From Thalassobacillus devorans (GTDB taxonomy: Bacteria > Bacillota > Bacilli > Bacillales > Halobacillaceae), in NCBI RefSeq assembly GCF_011761345.1, contig NZ_JAASRY010000001.1, positions 558,001-622,000 on the forward strand: DNA of 64,000 bases, written 5' to 3'. Of this stretch, positions 17,018-25,357 are shown in pieces; the first letter of the stretch is position 1, and every line of letters begins with the position of its first letter. The notes under the pieces are model-generated. The model made no database searches. It saw only the letters and a program-made list of their open reading frames with translations, and had not been told where the DNA came from. The position numbers and the translations under genes were made by a program.

Positions 17018-18412
17018 TCATGGAACAATTTCAAAAATAGTGCCCTGATTAAAGTCAGTCACTCTCACTGATCCATAAACCCCTAAATATAATCGCGTTT
17101 GGTTTAGATTCGACCCCAGGCTAACGAAATAAGCAGCTTCAGAACCGAAATCATAATCAGTTTCTATCACACTGAAATCGTTCAGTTTACAATCTGGGCT
17201 TACTCTCGTATAAGCTAACACTCCTTTGGCCGGAGCTTGGGATTCACCCCTCCGGGCAAGGTCGGTGAATACGACGCTTCCCGTTAAAGCGGGGATTGCA
17301 TTTCCCATATACGGATGCACTCCTGTTAGTGCCGTTCCCCCGAACTTTTCGGGGCGGGAGTCATTATGATAGTAACTGGTTAAAGGCGGAATCCGCTTCA
17401 CGGAAGTTTCGATGGCTTCCTTATAAAAAGCGGTAGTTTTCTCATCCAAATTTGATTTTGCAGCACAGCCCCTTATAATCGAAGTAGGAAAAGAACCTTC
17501 CCATCCTCGCCAGCCGAAGTTAATAACCCCTTCCTGGTCAGATTCAGAAGCTTGAATAAGCTCGTTAACCGGTACCGGTTTATATTGGGAGAATGAAAAA
17601 ATTGACTCTACCAAATCCTGTCCGACGTTTCCTGCATATTTCCTATACTGATTGCCATACCATTGAAAGGAGATACCAGGGATATTGCGGACCCCTTTGG
17701 CAATAACCGTAAGCGTTTCCTGAATAGAAGCGGGTAGTTCATCAAAGCGTGTGACCACAGGTGGATGGATAGATGCTGGTTTTACTACATCGATTTCAAT
17801 TATTTTACCCGCGACTTCCCTGTCGTTCTGACTTAAATTAAATGGATCATAGCCTGATCCGCCATCACCGGTGGTTAACACAAGCCTTCCCGTTTCAGGA
17901 GAAAAGTTTAGGCTGTTAACGCCATTATGATTGGAAAATGGCCTTCTTAAGTTAAGTAATGTCCGTCTCTTTTGCGGGCCATTAACGGTTAACACCCATT
18001 CTTCTACGGTGTCTATATGGTCGTATGCTGTATCCCTATTTGTCCATGTGAGGTTTAAACTGCCTGGATCACACGGGTCAGGGTTAAAAGGTTCTGGCAG
18101 AGCGCCTGGCCCTTGTGTTCCAGCCACTGAATAATGAAGGTAAAACAAACCGTTATAATAAAATTCCGGATGAAACGCCAGCCCGAGCAATCCTCGCTCA
18201 TCATATCCCCCAGATGCCCCAAGTTTTATGATACGCGCGCGAATATCTAAAAAAGTTCTAATTTCCCCGTTTCCTATGTAAAAGATCTCTCCCACCTGTG
18301 TTGCAATAAATAGTCTTTCAACAGAGTCACCCGGGAGCATAGCTGTTTTCACAACAGTAGGTAAATTTATCTTATTTACAATAGGACGGAGCCTGACTTT
18401 AATTTTTCTCAA
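17018..18412 (-). CDS. Glucose/sorbosone dehydrogenase-like beta-propeller protein
   Basis: 464 residues from a TTG start behind AAGGGG. The six-bladed propeller of PQQ-dependent sugar dehydrogenases and Hedgehog-interacting-like proteins is recognisable: DERGLLGLAFHPEFYYNG, GLFYLHYS, FSNHNGVNSLNFSPETGRLVL with TTGDGGSGYDP, and INFGWRGWEGSFP. No signal peptide is visible, unlike secreted bacterial members, so export or spore assembly would need another route. It could be catalytically inactive, since PQQ ligands cannot be checked reliably by eye. It is divergent from a membrane-protein gene and 117 bp upstream of ymaF. Confidence 0.82.
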   Translation of the reverse strand: MRKIKVRLRPIVNKINLPTVVKTAMLPGDSVERLFIATQVGEIFYIGNGEIRTFLDIRARIIKLGASGGYDERGLLGLAFHPEFYYNGLFYLHYSVAGTQGPGALPEPFNPDPCDPGSLNLTWTNRDTAYDHIDTVEEWVLTVNGPQKRRTLLNLRRPFSNHNGVNSLNFSPETGRLVLTTGDGGSGYDPFNLSQNDREVAGKIIEIDVVKPASIHPPVVTRFDELPASIQETLTVIAKGVRNIPGISFQWYGNQYRKYAGNVGQDLVESIFSFSQYKPVPVNELIQASESDQEGVINFGWRGWEGSFPTSIIRGCAAKSNLDEKTTAFYKEAIETSVKRIPPLTSYYHNDSRPEKFGGTALTGVHPYMGNAIPALTGSVVFTDLARRGESQAPAKGVLAYTRVSPDCKLNDFSVIETDYDFGSEAAYFVSLGSNLNQTRLYLGVYGSVRVTDFNQGTIFEIVP

Positions 18413-18574
18413 CTACCTTTACGCCCCTTCTAATTGATTTATTTTTAAAGAATATGAGGAGAAATGTTCTAATAGTACCAATTAGGGCTGCGGCATCTCC
18501 AGGGCAGGCCACCACGAAATAATTTTTAGCATAATCTTTTAGTTTGGTGCATTTACCTATTATGGAGGTGTCGG

Positions 18575-19168
18575 ATGGGGTCATTTTTCAGAAAAACAAC
18601 ATCAAGTGGTTGGGAAGAAGCGTTATTTCCAAATATCTCTGGTTATTCTAAGACAATGCGTCTTGCAGTTGGTGCTCTGTTAGGTTCCATAGCTGTAATC
18701 TTTCAGTCGGCGGGTGTTTTCACTGGGGTTGGCTATATTTTGAGTATGATGAGTACTGGTCCTCTCGTGCTTGCCAGTCTTTTGGCAGTAAGAACAGGGG
18801 TGATGACTTATGTCATAACCATCTTTCTTTTGGGCATACTCCAGCCAAGTGAGGTATTGGTGTTCGCCTTTACGACAGGATTATTAGGACTCAGTTTAGG
18901 TTTTGGACTTAAGTTCTTAAAGAGAGGGTTATTGATTATTCCGTCTGCAGCTCTGTGTTTGACCCTGGGTATTAGTATTTTATTGTATGGATTCAAATTT
19001 CCTATATTGGGACCCTCGGTTACCTCTCACTTTAATAGGGGGATTCTTACAGGAATCTTTGCTTTTTCCTTACTGTATAGCTGGATATGGAAGACTTTAA
19101 GTATCCCGGCTTTTAAACTCCTTAACAAAGTTTTACCTCTACGAATGTCTTCTAGGAAAGAAGGTTAA
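18575..19168 (+). CDS. Multi-pass membrane protein of unknown family
   Basis: 197 residues, ATG behind GGAGGTG. About five or six TM helices are visible (LAVGALLGSIAVIFQSAGVF, GYILSMMSTGPLVLASLLAV, TYVITIFLLGILQPSEVLVF, ALCLTLGISILLYGF, ILTGIFAFSLLYSWIW), with a basic C-terminus. The spacing faintly recalls ECF-type S components, but no binding motif is clear. It is divergent from the dehydrogenase-like gene and convergent with the CHRD gene. Function not known. Confidence 0.75.
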   Translation: MGSFFRKTTSSGWEEALFPNISGYSKTMRLAVGALLGSIAVIFQSAGVFTGVGYILSMMSTGPLVLASLLAVRTGVMTYVITIFLLGILQPSEVLVFAFTTGLLGLSLGFGLKFLKRGLLIIPSAALCLTLGISILLYGFKFPILGPSVTSHFNRGILTGIFAFSLLYSWIWKTLSIPAFKLLNKVLPLRMSSRKEG

Positions 19169-19245
19169 AATTCTTTCTCGTACGAAAGCTATTTTAATAA
19201 AATAGGCACTTATCGAGGAAGGATAAGCACCAGTGAAATAAAACT

Positions 19246-19683
19246 CTAATATCTTCTATCCAGAGGAATAATTTGCCCCCTGATTTCTCCATCAGGATTT
19301 TGCTCGGTATGAGCGTTCACGTACGTCAGTTCTTTACGCATAAATTTCAGCAGGTCACCGACATCGCGTATGCCCACATTATTATTCTCGATATCCTGGT
19401 CTGTAATGACTCCAGTGATTTTCCCTCTTCGTGTGGTAATCCCTTCTTGCTCAGCTAATGTCATTACATTAGCACCGAAAAGAAAAACGATGACAGGTCC
19501 ATTTTCATCACGAGCACCAAAATGAATGTGTGCTTGCACGAAATTCCTGATATCCTCGACTTCAAGCTGAAACTTGATTTTTGTGCATTCTTTATTAGCA
19601 ATGAATTTAGCTACTCCAAAAGCATCTGTATTAACTGGAGGCACTTCATTTCTACCTTTTAATTTTGCAATAAATTTGTCCAT
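19246..19683 (-). CDS. CHRD domain protein
   Basis: 145 residues, ATG behind AAGGAGG. A single CHRD domain fills the protein: LKGRNEVPPVNTDAFGVAKF, VQAHIHFGARDENGPVIVFL and the final YVNAHTEQNPDGEIRGQI. CHRD domains occur in chordin and in many bacterial proteins, usually secreted; here no signal peptide is visible. The family has no known activity in bacteria. It belongs to the YmaF/dehydrogenase-like cluster, and a shared role in an outer layer such as the spore is possible but unproven. Confidence 0.9.
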   Translation of the reverse strand: MDKFIAKLKGRNEVPPVNTDAFGVAKFIANKECTKIKFQLEVEDIRNFVQAHIHFGARDENGPVIVFLFGANVMTLAEQEGITTRRGKITGVITDQDIENNNVGIRDVGDLLKFMRKELTYVNAHTEQNPDGEIRGQIIPLDRRY

Positions 19684-20008
19684 AATTACACCTCCTTCAT
19701 GCGTAAGTTACGTTATTGTATGTAAAAAGGAATAAGCTTGTATAGGTGAGGGAATTAAAAGATGAAAAAGGGCAGCTGGAAAGTTTAATGAGATAGAAGA
19801 AACGAAATAAAATACAGAAATGGGAGCTTAAGATTGTTTCAATAGTCTTCAGCTCTTTCTTCATTCAAATCGGGGGACAGATCTCCGTGTGGTATTATAG
19901 ATTTAGTACATATTGGAAGGTGTGATGTCTGATGGCATATAAACTGATGGATTCTTACCAGGCAGGCTTATATTTTGAAAAACTTATTCATGCAGAGGAG
20001 ATGTCACA
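19684..20008. other. 325-bp intergenic region with one hairpin
   Basis: Between the CHRD gene and the GNAT gene. It holds an imperfect hairpin at 19824-19855 (GAGCTTAAGA / TCTTCAGCTC) followed by TTTCTTC, and a possible 40-codon reading frame at 19933-20055 behind GGAAGG that overlaps the GNAT start. Nothing else is recognised. Confidence 0.4.
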
Positions 20009-20569
20009 TTGCAAACACAAGAACAAAAGCTTCAATCAGAAACGGAGCGGCTGATAATACGACCATTACAGAATGAGGATTACGAAGTGTGGCTGGAGGG
20101 GTTTCGAAACAGGCTTCCTTCCCAGTATAAATATGATGGCGATGGTATCGATGTGGACGCTTGGACACAGAGAAAGTTCCATGATATAGTTGCCAGATTT
20201 AAACGGTTAGCCGCAAGGGATGAGACGTATATGTTCGGGGTTTTTCGCAAATCGGATCAAAAACATATCGGCAGTGTTGAGTTTTCGACGATCATGAGAG
20301 ATGAATTTCAGTGGGGAATGCTGGGGTACCGGATTCATAACCAATTCTGGAAGCAAGGTTACGGGAAAGAGGCGGTCCAGGAAGGGCTGGCTATTGCCTT
20401 TCATCATCTGGAGTTTAATCGTATAGAAGCTCATATTAATGTAGATAACAGCCCATCCATTCGGTTAGCAGAGAGTGCGGGACTGACTTATGAATGCACA
20501 AGGAAGGGATTTATTTATGAAGAAAATGACTGGACCGATAATCTTGTGTATTACATAAATAACAGATAA
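20009..20569 (+). CDS. GNAT family acetyltransferase (RimJ/RimL-like)
   Basis: 186 residues from a TTG start with GAGGAG eight bases upstream. It begins with the typical TERLIIRPLQNEDYEVWLEG, has FGVFRKSDQKHIGSVEFS for the central strands, the acetyl-CoA loop QFWKQGYGKEAVQEGLAIAF and NRIEAHINVDNSPSIRLAES near the C-terminus. RimJ/RimL-like members acetylate protein N-termini or small amines; the substrate is not evident. Monocistronic with a strong terminator. Confidence 0.9.
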   Translation: MQTQEQKLQSETERLIIRPLQNEDYEVWLEGFRNRLPSQYKYDGDGIDVDAWTQRKFHDIVARFKRLAARDETYMFGVFRKSDQKHIGSVEFSTIMRDEFQWGMLGYRIHNQFWKQGYGKEAVQEGLAIAFHHLEFNRIEAHINVDNSPSIRLAESAGLTYECTRKGFIYEENDWTDNLVYYINNR

Positions 20570-20577
20570 GCAGCAAG

Positions 20578-20617
20578 CAGGCGCAATTCTGTGAGAATGA
20601 ATTGCGCCTGTTATTCT
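20578..20617 (+). terminator. Rho-independent terminator
   Basis: CAGGCGCAATTC and GAATTGCGCCTG pair perfectly over 12 bp with a 9-nt loop, then TTATTCTATTT. Confidence 0.85.
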
Positions 20618-20688
20618 ATTTCTGAATCTGGAAGGTGAGCGTAATAGGAAGTAGTCCTAATAACCATCACAGGATAGAAAATCAGAGT

Positions 20689-20815
20689 TAGTGATCCTTA
20701 TAAGGTGTCTAATGAACAGAAGAAGGAGAAAATTTTGCGGGACGGTCTTTAGATGCTCGATAAGGACCGTTAACTTTCGTAAATCTTGAAGGGGCAGTCT
20801 TAATCGGAAAATTTT
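20689..20815 (+). repeat. 52-bp periodic repeat array B1
   Basis: Units start at 20689, 20741 and 20793, spaced 52 bp. The middle unit, GACGGTCTTTA...TAAGGACCGT, contains an inverted repeat; the others are degraded. It lies between the GNAT terminator and the AraC gene, in a 350-bp region otherwise without recognised content. Confidence 0.75.
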
Positions 20816-20968
20816 GTTCCATTCATTCGTTATACATAGTGAGAACTAACAGAGTCCTCCATCGCTGCGATAAAGGCACAGGACGTAGCTCATCAAGTTA
20901 TTTCCAATAATTGAGTGAATTTTATGATAAAATGAATGAACGCACGTCTCATACAAGGAGAAAGACAA

Positions 20969-21778
20969 ATGATATTGGAAAACGAGAATGGTTTACTGCT
21001 TAAGCGAATGGACCACTTAGGTGAACGGGACTGGAGAAGTGATCCGTGTTATAAAATTATATTTTCTCCTTTTGGCAGGGGCGAGTATCAGACACCTCAT
21101 GGAGACATCTCTATTGATCAACATGCATTCTTTATCTTTAACCCGATGGATGCTCATAAACAGCTCCTCGCTACAAGGGAGAAATTCCTTATCGAGGTCC
21201 ATCCATCCATGTTACAAGCTGCTTCCGAACAATTGGGTATAGGAGAGAAGGAACCTGAATTTTCATTGATTTCTTATCGTCATCCACTGATTCGGAAGTG
21301 GATGGCTTTTGTAAGAGACTTTCTTTCTTTAAACGAAGATTCAGATCCATCGACCAATCAATTTTTTCTTGAGAACAGTTTGACTCAACTTTCTGTCATG
21401 ATGCTCCAATATGGAACCGGTTCTCATCAAACGGAGTTTCCAAGCTTTAAAAGTCAGGTCAATATAAATATAGTGATCGATGCTCTAAAAGAGAGCTACC
21501 GTGAAGATTGGACACTGGATGACATGGCTGCAGTTGCCAGGCTGAACAAATACCAGCTTGCTCATCTTTTCAAAGAAGAAGTCGGTCTGTCTCCATATTC
21601 CTGGTTACAACTATACCGCCTGTTTCGTAGTCAATCTGAGCTTCTACATACTAACCAGTCGATCCTTTCCATCGCGCTTCAACACGGCTTTAATAGTGTA
21701 GCTTCCTATAATCGCTTATTTAAAAAAGTTTACCGGAAGACTCCTTCTGAATTTCGCCATATTCACCGTTCGAAATAG
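20969..21778 (+). CDS. AraC family transcriptional regulator
   Basis: 269 residues from the ATG at 20969, which has AAGGAG seven bases upstream; an upstream ATG at 20936 lacks one. An N-terminal cupin-like sensing domain (about 1-130) is followed by two helix-turn-helix motifs: WTLDDMAAVARLNKYQLAHL with FKEEVGLSPYSWLQLYRL, and QSILSIALQHGFNSVASYNR with the signature end KVYRKTPSEFR. The 3' end overlaps the convergent MFS gene by 63 bp. It likely regulates that exporter or itself; the ligand is unknown. Confidence 0.92.
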   Translation: MILENENGLLLKRMDHLGERDWRSDPCYKIIFSPFGRGEYQTPHGDISIDQHAFFIFNPMDAHKQLLATREKFLIEVHPSMLQAASEQLGIGEKEPEFSLISYRHPLIRKWMAFVRDFLSLNEDSDPSTNQFFLENSLTQLSVMMLQYGTGSHQTEFPSFKSQVNINIVIDALKESYREDWTLDDMAAVARLNKYQLAHLFKEEVGLSPYSWLQLYRLFRSQSELLHTNQSILSIALQHGFNSVASYNRLFKKVYRKTPSEFRHIHRSK

Positions 21779-22957
21779 CAGTGCTCCTCCACTTATCAGG
21801 AGAATGATCAAGCCACTGCCAAGCATCAGTTTTTGTATGGAAATAAATGTTACTAAAAGGCCGTAAACTCCTAAAGAGATCGTGTTAGAAAAGTATAAGA
21901 GAACGGCATTGGTACTGAAGGCCCTTCCTAACTTTCTTTCAGGAACAAGGGTCTGAAGAAGATAGCCCCGTGCCAATCCAGCAATAGGGAGCCCGATTCC
22001 TACGATTGCTCCTCCAATAAAAAAATGTTTTAAGTCATAGAGGGCTCCATAATAGATAATTCCTGCTCCCCATATGCTTGCCCCGATCAGGTAGTGGCGG
22101 AGCGTCATTTTCTTAATGAAATAGGGGATTGCAATATTTGTTAAGATAACAACTCCACCGAAAACTCCTTGCTGTATACTATAGAGCTCTTCGCTCTTCT
22201 CGCTCAGTTCTGCTAACGCTAGCAATAATCCTACTTCCCAGACCCACGTATTGAAGAAAACAGTAATAAACGTAAAGATGAATAAATTTCTAATGGTGGA
22301 ATGGGCTTTTGCCCAGGAGGCAAATTCCATGATTGCTTTATATAAAGTTTTCAATGATTTCTTTTCGGAAGGAGCGGTGGCATCTTTCCATTGGAGCCTT
22401 GCTATAAAAAGAGCGCTAATCCCGTAGGTCAGAGCGTCTATCGTAAACAAATGGACTGTTCCAAAGGAATTCAATAACCATACGGTCAATAGGGGACTTA
22501 GGACAGTCACCCCTCTTGTCAAAGTGTCATACAAACTGTTAGCACTGGTCCTCTCCTCGTTCTTCGTGATCGAAGGCAGGACAGCGCGATGGGCCGGGTT
22601 GAAGAAACAGCCGATACTTTGAAGGAGAAAACTGATCACTAATAAATACCCATACGTCAATGCATCGAAATAATACAAACCTACAATCGACAGGACTAAA
22701 GGGATGCGAGCCAGATCTAAATAGATGAGTAATTTTTTCTTGGGCAGCCAGTCAGCCATTACGCCGCCAATCAATCCAAATAGAAGATACGGCAGGGTTT
22801 CTGCCATCGCCATAATGGTAGTATATAAGTTAGATCCTGTTATATCGTAAGCTAAAAACAAAAATGCCATCCCGGATAGGATGTCTCCTAGCCGGGACAC
22901 TCCACCCGCTAACAGATAATACCGTATATTTTTGTTCATCCAAATCGTTCGATACAT
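21716..22957 (-). CDS. MFS transporter (drug-exporter-like)
   Basis: 413 residues, ATG behind AGAGGTGAT. Twelve TM helices are visible, starting with GVSRLGDILSGMAFLFLAYD and the loop GGVMADWLPKKKLLIYLDLA, typical of the macrolide/bacitracin-like MFS subgroup (MefA/YfiS type). The C-terminal 21 codons overlap the AraC gene on the other strand. The promoter region has two inverted repeats (22961-23030), suggesting tight control. Substrate is unknown; multidrug or peptide antibiotic export is the family norm. Confidence 0.9.
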   Translation of the reverse strand: MYRTIWMNKNIRYYLLAGGVSRLGDILSGMAFLFLAYDITGSNLYTTIMAMAETLPYLLFGLIGGVMADWLPKKKLLIYLDLARIPLVLSIVGLYYFDALTYGYLLVISFLLQSIGCFFNPAHRAVLPSITKNEERTSANSLYDTLTRGVTVLSPLLTVWLLNSFGTVHLFTIDALTYGISALFIARLQWKDATAPSEKKSLKTLYKAIMEFASWAKAHSTIRNLFIFTFITVFFNTWVWEVGLLLALAELSEKSEELYSIQQGVFGGVVILTNIAIPYFIKKMTLRHYLIGASIWGAGIIYYGALYDLKHFFIGGAIVGIGLPIAGLARGYLLQTLVPERKLGRAFSTNAVLLYFSNTISLGVYGLLVTFISIQKLMLGSGLIILLISGGALLFRTVNMAKFRRSLPVNFFK

Positions 22958-22960
22958 CTA

Positions 22961-23030
22961 ATCACCTCTTGCCTTGATTATAAGCGGGCAGGAGGTGATG
23001 GTCTTTTTAATTATTGGCAAAAAACAGACC
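22961..23030 (-). promoter_or_regulatory. Inverted repeats in the MFS promoter/leader
   Basis: ATCACCTCTTGCC (22961-22973) pairs with GGCAGGAGGTGAT (22987-22999); on the minus strand the arm nearest the gene contains the ribosome site and the space between holds TATAAT. A second imperfect repeat, GGTCTTTTT (23000-23008) and AAAAACAGACC (23020-23030), lies upstream. These could be an operator, or an anti-Shine-Dalgarno stem if transcription starts upstream. Confidence 0.5.
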
Positions 23031-23083
23031 AATTTTTGCATGAATAGGAAGGTGAATGGCCCCTGGCCTTGCAAGTTGTAACA

Positions 23084-23241
23084 TTTAACTATTGGTAATT
23101 AGCTGTAATGACCATTAGACAGTAGAGATATGAAACTAATGGTCTTAATAACGGAGATAAAGCCGATTAGAAGTGAGGAGTTTTTGTGGGACGGTCTTTA
23201 GAAGTTATATAAAGACCGTAAGCGATCGGAATTTTGAAGTA
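23084..23241 (+). repeat. 52-bp periodic repeat array B2
   Basis: Units start near 23084, at 23137 and at 23190 (53 bp apart). The last unit holds a perfect 10-bp inverted repeat, ACGGTCTTTA (23191-23200) with TAAAGACCGT (23210-23219) and a 9-nt loop. It lies in the divergent region between the MFS and VOC genes. Confidence 0.8.
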
Positions 23242-23267
23242 GGCACACGAAGGGAAAGGGGTTAAAT

Positions 23268-23729
23268 ATGATTAAAGGTCTATACGAAGCGCATTTGCCA
23301 GTGAGTAATATGGAAAAGTCTATTGATTTTTATCGTAAGTTAGGGTTGGAGTTAGCCCATCGTGGGGACGCGGTGACGTTCTTTTGGATTGAAAAGGGGA
23401 AGAGCTGGCTTGGTCTTTGGGAATCAGATAAGGTTGAAACCCCTTACCATCCTTCTCTCCGCCACATTGCCTTCCAGGTGGAATTGGATGATTTACTTAA
23501 GGCGAAAGAGTGGCTGGAAGAAAGAGGAGCAAGGGTGAAGAATGCGTTTGGCTTTGAGCCAGTGCAGCAGCCATTGGTGCTTCCAAATAGCCCGCAAACG
23601 CACGCTGCTTTATATTTTCACGATCCGGATGGCAATTCGTTAGAGTTCATTACTCCGCTGAAAATAGATGAGGAGATCGACTTTGAAATGATGGAGCTGA
23701 AGGAATACAGGAAAAGTCAAAGTAATTAG
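23268..23729 (+). CDS. VOC family (glyoxalase/dioxygenase superfamily) protein
   Basis: 153 residues, ATG behind AAAGGGG. Two betaalphabetabetabeta modules are visible: the first opens with GLYEAHLPVSNMEKSIDFYR, the second with LRHIAFQVELDDLLKAKEWL and ends YFHDPDGNSLEFITPL. The metal ligand pattern His, His, Glu (EAHL, RHIAF, SLEF) is preserved. VOC proteins include lyases, thiol transferases and drug-binding proteins; which this is cannot be told. The next gene, 15 bp away, is fosB, so both are probably cotranscribed. Confidence 0.87.
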   Translation: MIKGLYEAHLPVSNMEKSIDFYRKLGLELAHRGDAVTFFWIEKGKSWLGLWESDKVETPYHPSLRHIAFQVELDDLLKAKEWLEERGARVKNAFGFEPVQQPLVLPNSPQTHAALYFHDPDGNSLEFITPLKIDEEIDFEMMELKEYRKSQSN

Positions 23730-23744
23730 ATTAGGAGGCTGCAT

Positions 23745-24167
23745 ATGTCGATACAGGGGCTCAATCACTTTTTGTTTTCTGTTTCAAATTTAGAAAAATC
23801 AATAGCGTTTTATGAAAACGTTTTTGATGCCAAGCTGCTGGTAAAAGGCCGAAGTACTGCCTACTTTGATGTCCATGGGATGTGGTTTGCACTCAATGAA
23901 GAAACAGGCATCCCTCGCAATGAAATAAAGCAGTCCTACACCCATATTGCCTTTTCGATTGATGAAAGTGATGTGGACAAAATGTATCAGAAGCTAAATG
24001 ATCTGGGTGTTTCTATTTTGTCGGGCAGACCCAGGGATAAAAGGGACAAGCAATCGATTTATTTTGAAGACCCTGATGGGCATAAGTTTGAATTTCATAC
24101 TGGTACGTTACAGGATCGATTGGATTATTATAAACAGGAAAAAACCTATATGGAGTTTTATGATTAA
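23745..24167 (+). CDS. fosB: FosB metallothiol transferase (fosfomycin resistance)
   Basis: 140 residues, ATG behind AGGAGG. FosB inactivates fosfomycin by adding bacillithiol (or cysteine) to its epoxide. The sequence is close to B. subtilis FosB through its length, including [23 protein letters not shown] and [18 protein letters not shown]. Metal ligands His8, His67 and Glu116 are present. The presence of fosB fits a bacillithiol-making bacillus. The last codons and stop lie inside a perfect hairpin that serves the opposite gene. Confidence 0.96.
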   Translation: MSIQGLNHFLFSVSNLEKSIAFYENVFDAKLLVKGRSTAYFDVHGMWFALNEETGIPRNEIKQSYTHIAFSIDESDVDKMYQKLNDLGVSILSGRPRDKRDKQSIYFEDPDGHKFEFHTGTLQDRLDYYKQEKTYMEFYD

Positions 24168-24180
24168 AACTCCATATAGG
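24145..24180 (-). terminator. Terminator of the DUF4003 gene, embedded in the fosB 3' end
   Basis: CCTATATGGAGTTTTA (24145-24160) and TAAAACTCCATATAGG (24165-24180) pair perfectly over 16 bp with a 4-nt loop. On the minus strand the stem is followed by TTTTTT, so it ends DUF4003 transcription while coding for the last residues of FosB on the plus strand. Confidence 0.85.
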
Positions 24181-24182
24181 CC

Positions 24183-25175
24183 TTACTGGCCGCCACTGTT
24201 GGAGGAGGAAGCGGCTGTCGTGGCTGTTATCCCTGCCAGGGTTGCAGCCTGCTGGGCCTGCATCATAGTTTCGAGTGTGGAGAACAAACCTGTTTGGATG
24301 GTGGTGGCCTCCTGAAGCTGATGGCTTACCAGAATGTTAACCGCTACCTTGACATTCATTTCTTTTTGCCACCGGAAGGGAGCTTCCTGGTCCAGGGCAT
24401 CCTTGAAAGCCAGGACCTCGTTGAGAGCGTTTATTTCATCTCCGAGGAATGCGAGCAGACCGGCTTCCGGATAAAGTAACTTTTTAAAACGGATTTCCGA
24501 CCTCTTTAATGCTTCAGAAGCGCGGATGGTGCGATCTACTAGTTCATCAGGAAAATGCTCTTCGTCTAGTGAGAGCATATGACTTAAAAATTGAAGGTGG
24601 TTCCCCTTCCAAAATCCGTTCTGATCGAGTGCACGGTAGATATATTCAACTTGGTCGATAAGCGTTTCCATTTCTTCTTCCCGTTGAGCCAATAATGCGG
24701 CCAGCGGGTAATCATCGTTGGAGGTGAGAAATGGATGTTCCTTTTTCATTAACCGGTGAATCGAAACCGCTCGTTCCACTTTTTCCGCCAAGTCAGCCTC
24801 CGGGTGGTTTTGCAAGATTGCTGCAGCAGCAAGGTAGGTATATTGCGAACGGTTAAAACCGCTCCGAATCATAGTATCATAAACCTGCATCATGTCAGAA
24901 AATGCGCGGAATGGATCATTAAAACGTGTATCCAACATAGCGGCCACAGAATAGCGAAGCGGTGAGTTCAAATAGGAAAACATGCTGGCTTCTTTTTTAA
25001 TTGTTTCCGAAAGATTTACATAACGATCGATATCAAATTCACGATCACTGGTCACATAGACAGATGCTACCATCATGACTATCTTTTTATCTGTCCATTT
25101 CATCTTTCTTCTCAATTGATTATAAATATCCAGGTATGTAGCTTTCATTGGAGTAAGTTCCTGCGCTAATGTCAT
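24183..25175 (-). CDS. DUF4003 family protein
   Basis: 330 residues, ATG behind AGAAGGGGG. The protein is soluble and helical throughout, with the DUF4003 features KMKWTDKKIVMMVASVYV, FDIDRYVNLSETIKKEASMF and SPLRYSVAAMLDTRF, and a low-complexity C-terminus rich in Ala, Thr and Ser ending SSSNSGGQ. The function of this Bacillaceae family is unknown. It is convergent with fosB, with a 15-bp gap, and divergent from a membrane-protein gene. Confidence 0.85.
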   Translation of the reverse strand: MTLAQELTPMKATYLDIYNQLRRKMKWTDKKIVMMVASVYVTSDREFDIDRYVNLSETIKKEASMFSYLNSPLRYSVAAMLDTRFNDPFRAFSDMMQVYDTMIRSGFNRSQYTYLAAAAILQNHPEADLAEKVERAVSIHRLMKKEHPFLTSNDDYPLAALLAQREEEMETLIDQVEYIYRALDQNGFWKGNHLQFLSHMLSLDEEHFPDELVDRTIRASEALKRSEIRFKKLLYPEAGLLAFLGDEINALNEVLAFKDALDQEAPFRWQKEMNVKVAVNILVSHQLQEATTIQTGLFSTLETMMQAQQAATLAGITATTAASSSNSGGQ

Positions 25176-25357
25176 ACGTGGTCCCCCTTCTAAGTGGTTG
25201 GGTTTCTATTTGTTTATACGGATGAATGTTAAAAACGTTTCTATTTTATATGATAATAATAAACATGAAGGAGCTCAGGCACCTGTTCTTTCTTTAAATT
25301 TTAATCAAAAAATCGTAAAATAAAAAGGTTATTGCACGGAAGAGGAGTCGAACAAGA

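Noticed and set aside
18399-18584. 61-codon open frame on the minus strand upstream of the dehydrogenase-like gene
   Set aside because: Its start lies in the ribosome site of the divergent gene, it has no ribosome site of its own and no recognisable family; probably chance.
19933-20055. 40-codon frame before the GNAT gene, at first compared with Sda
   Set aside because: The Sda motif is not convincing and the frame overlaps the GNAT start; kept only as a note in the intergenic entry.
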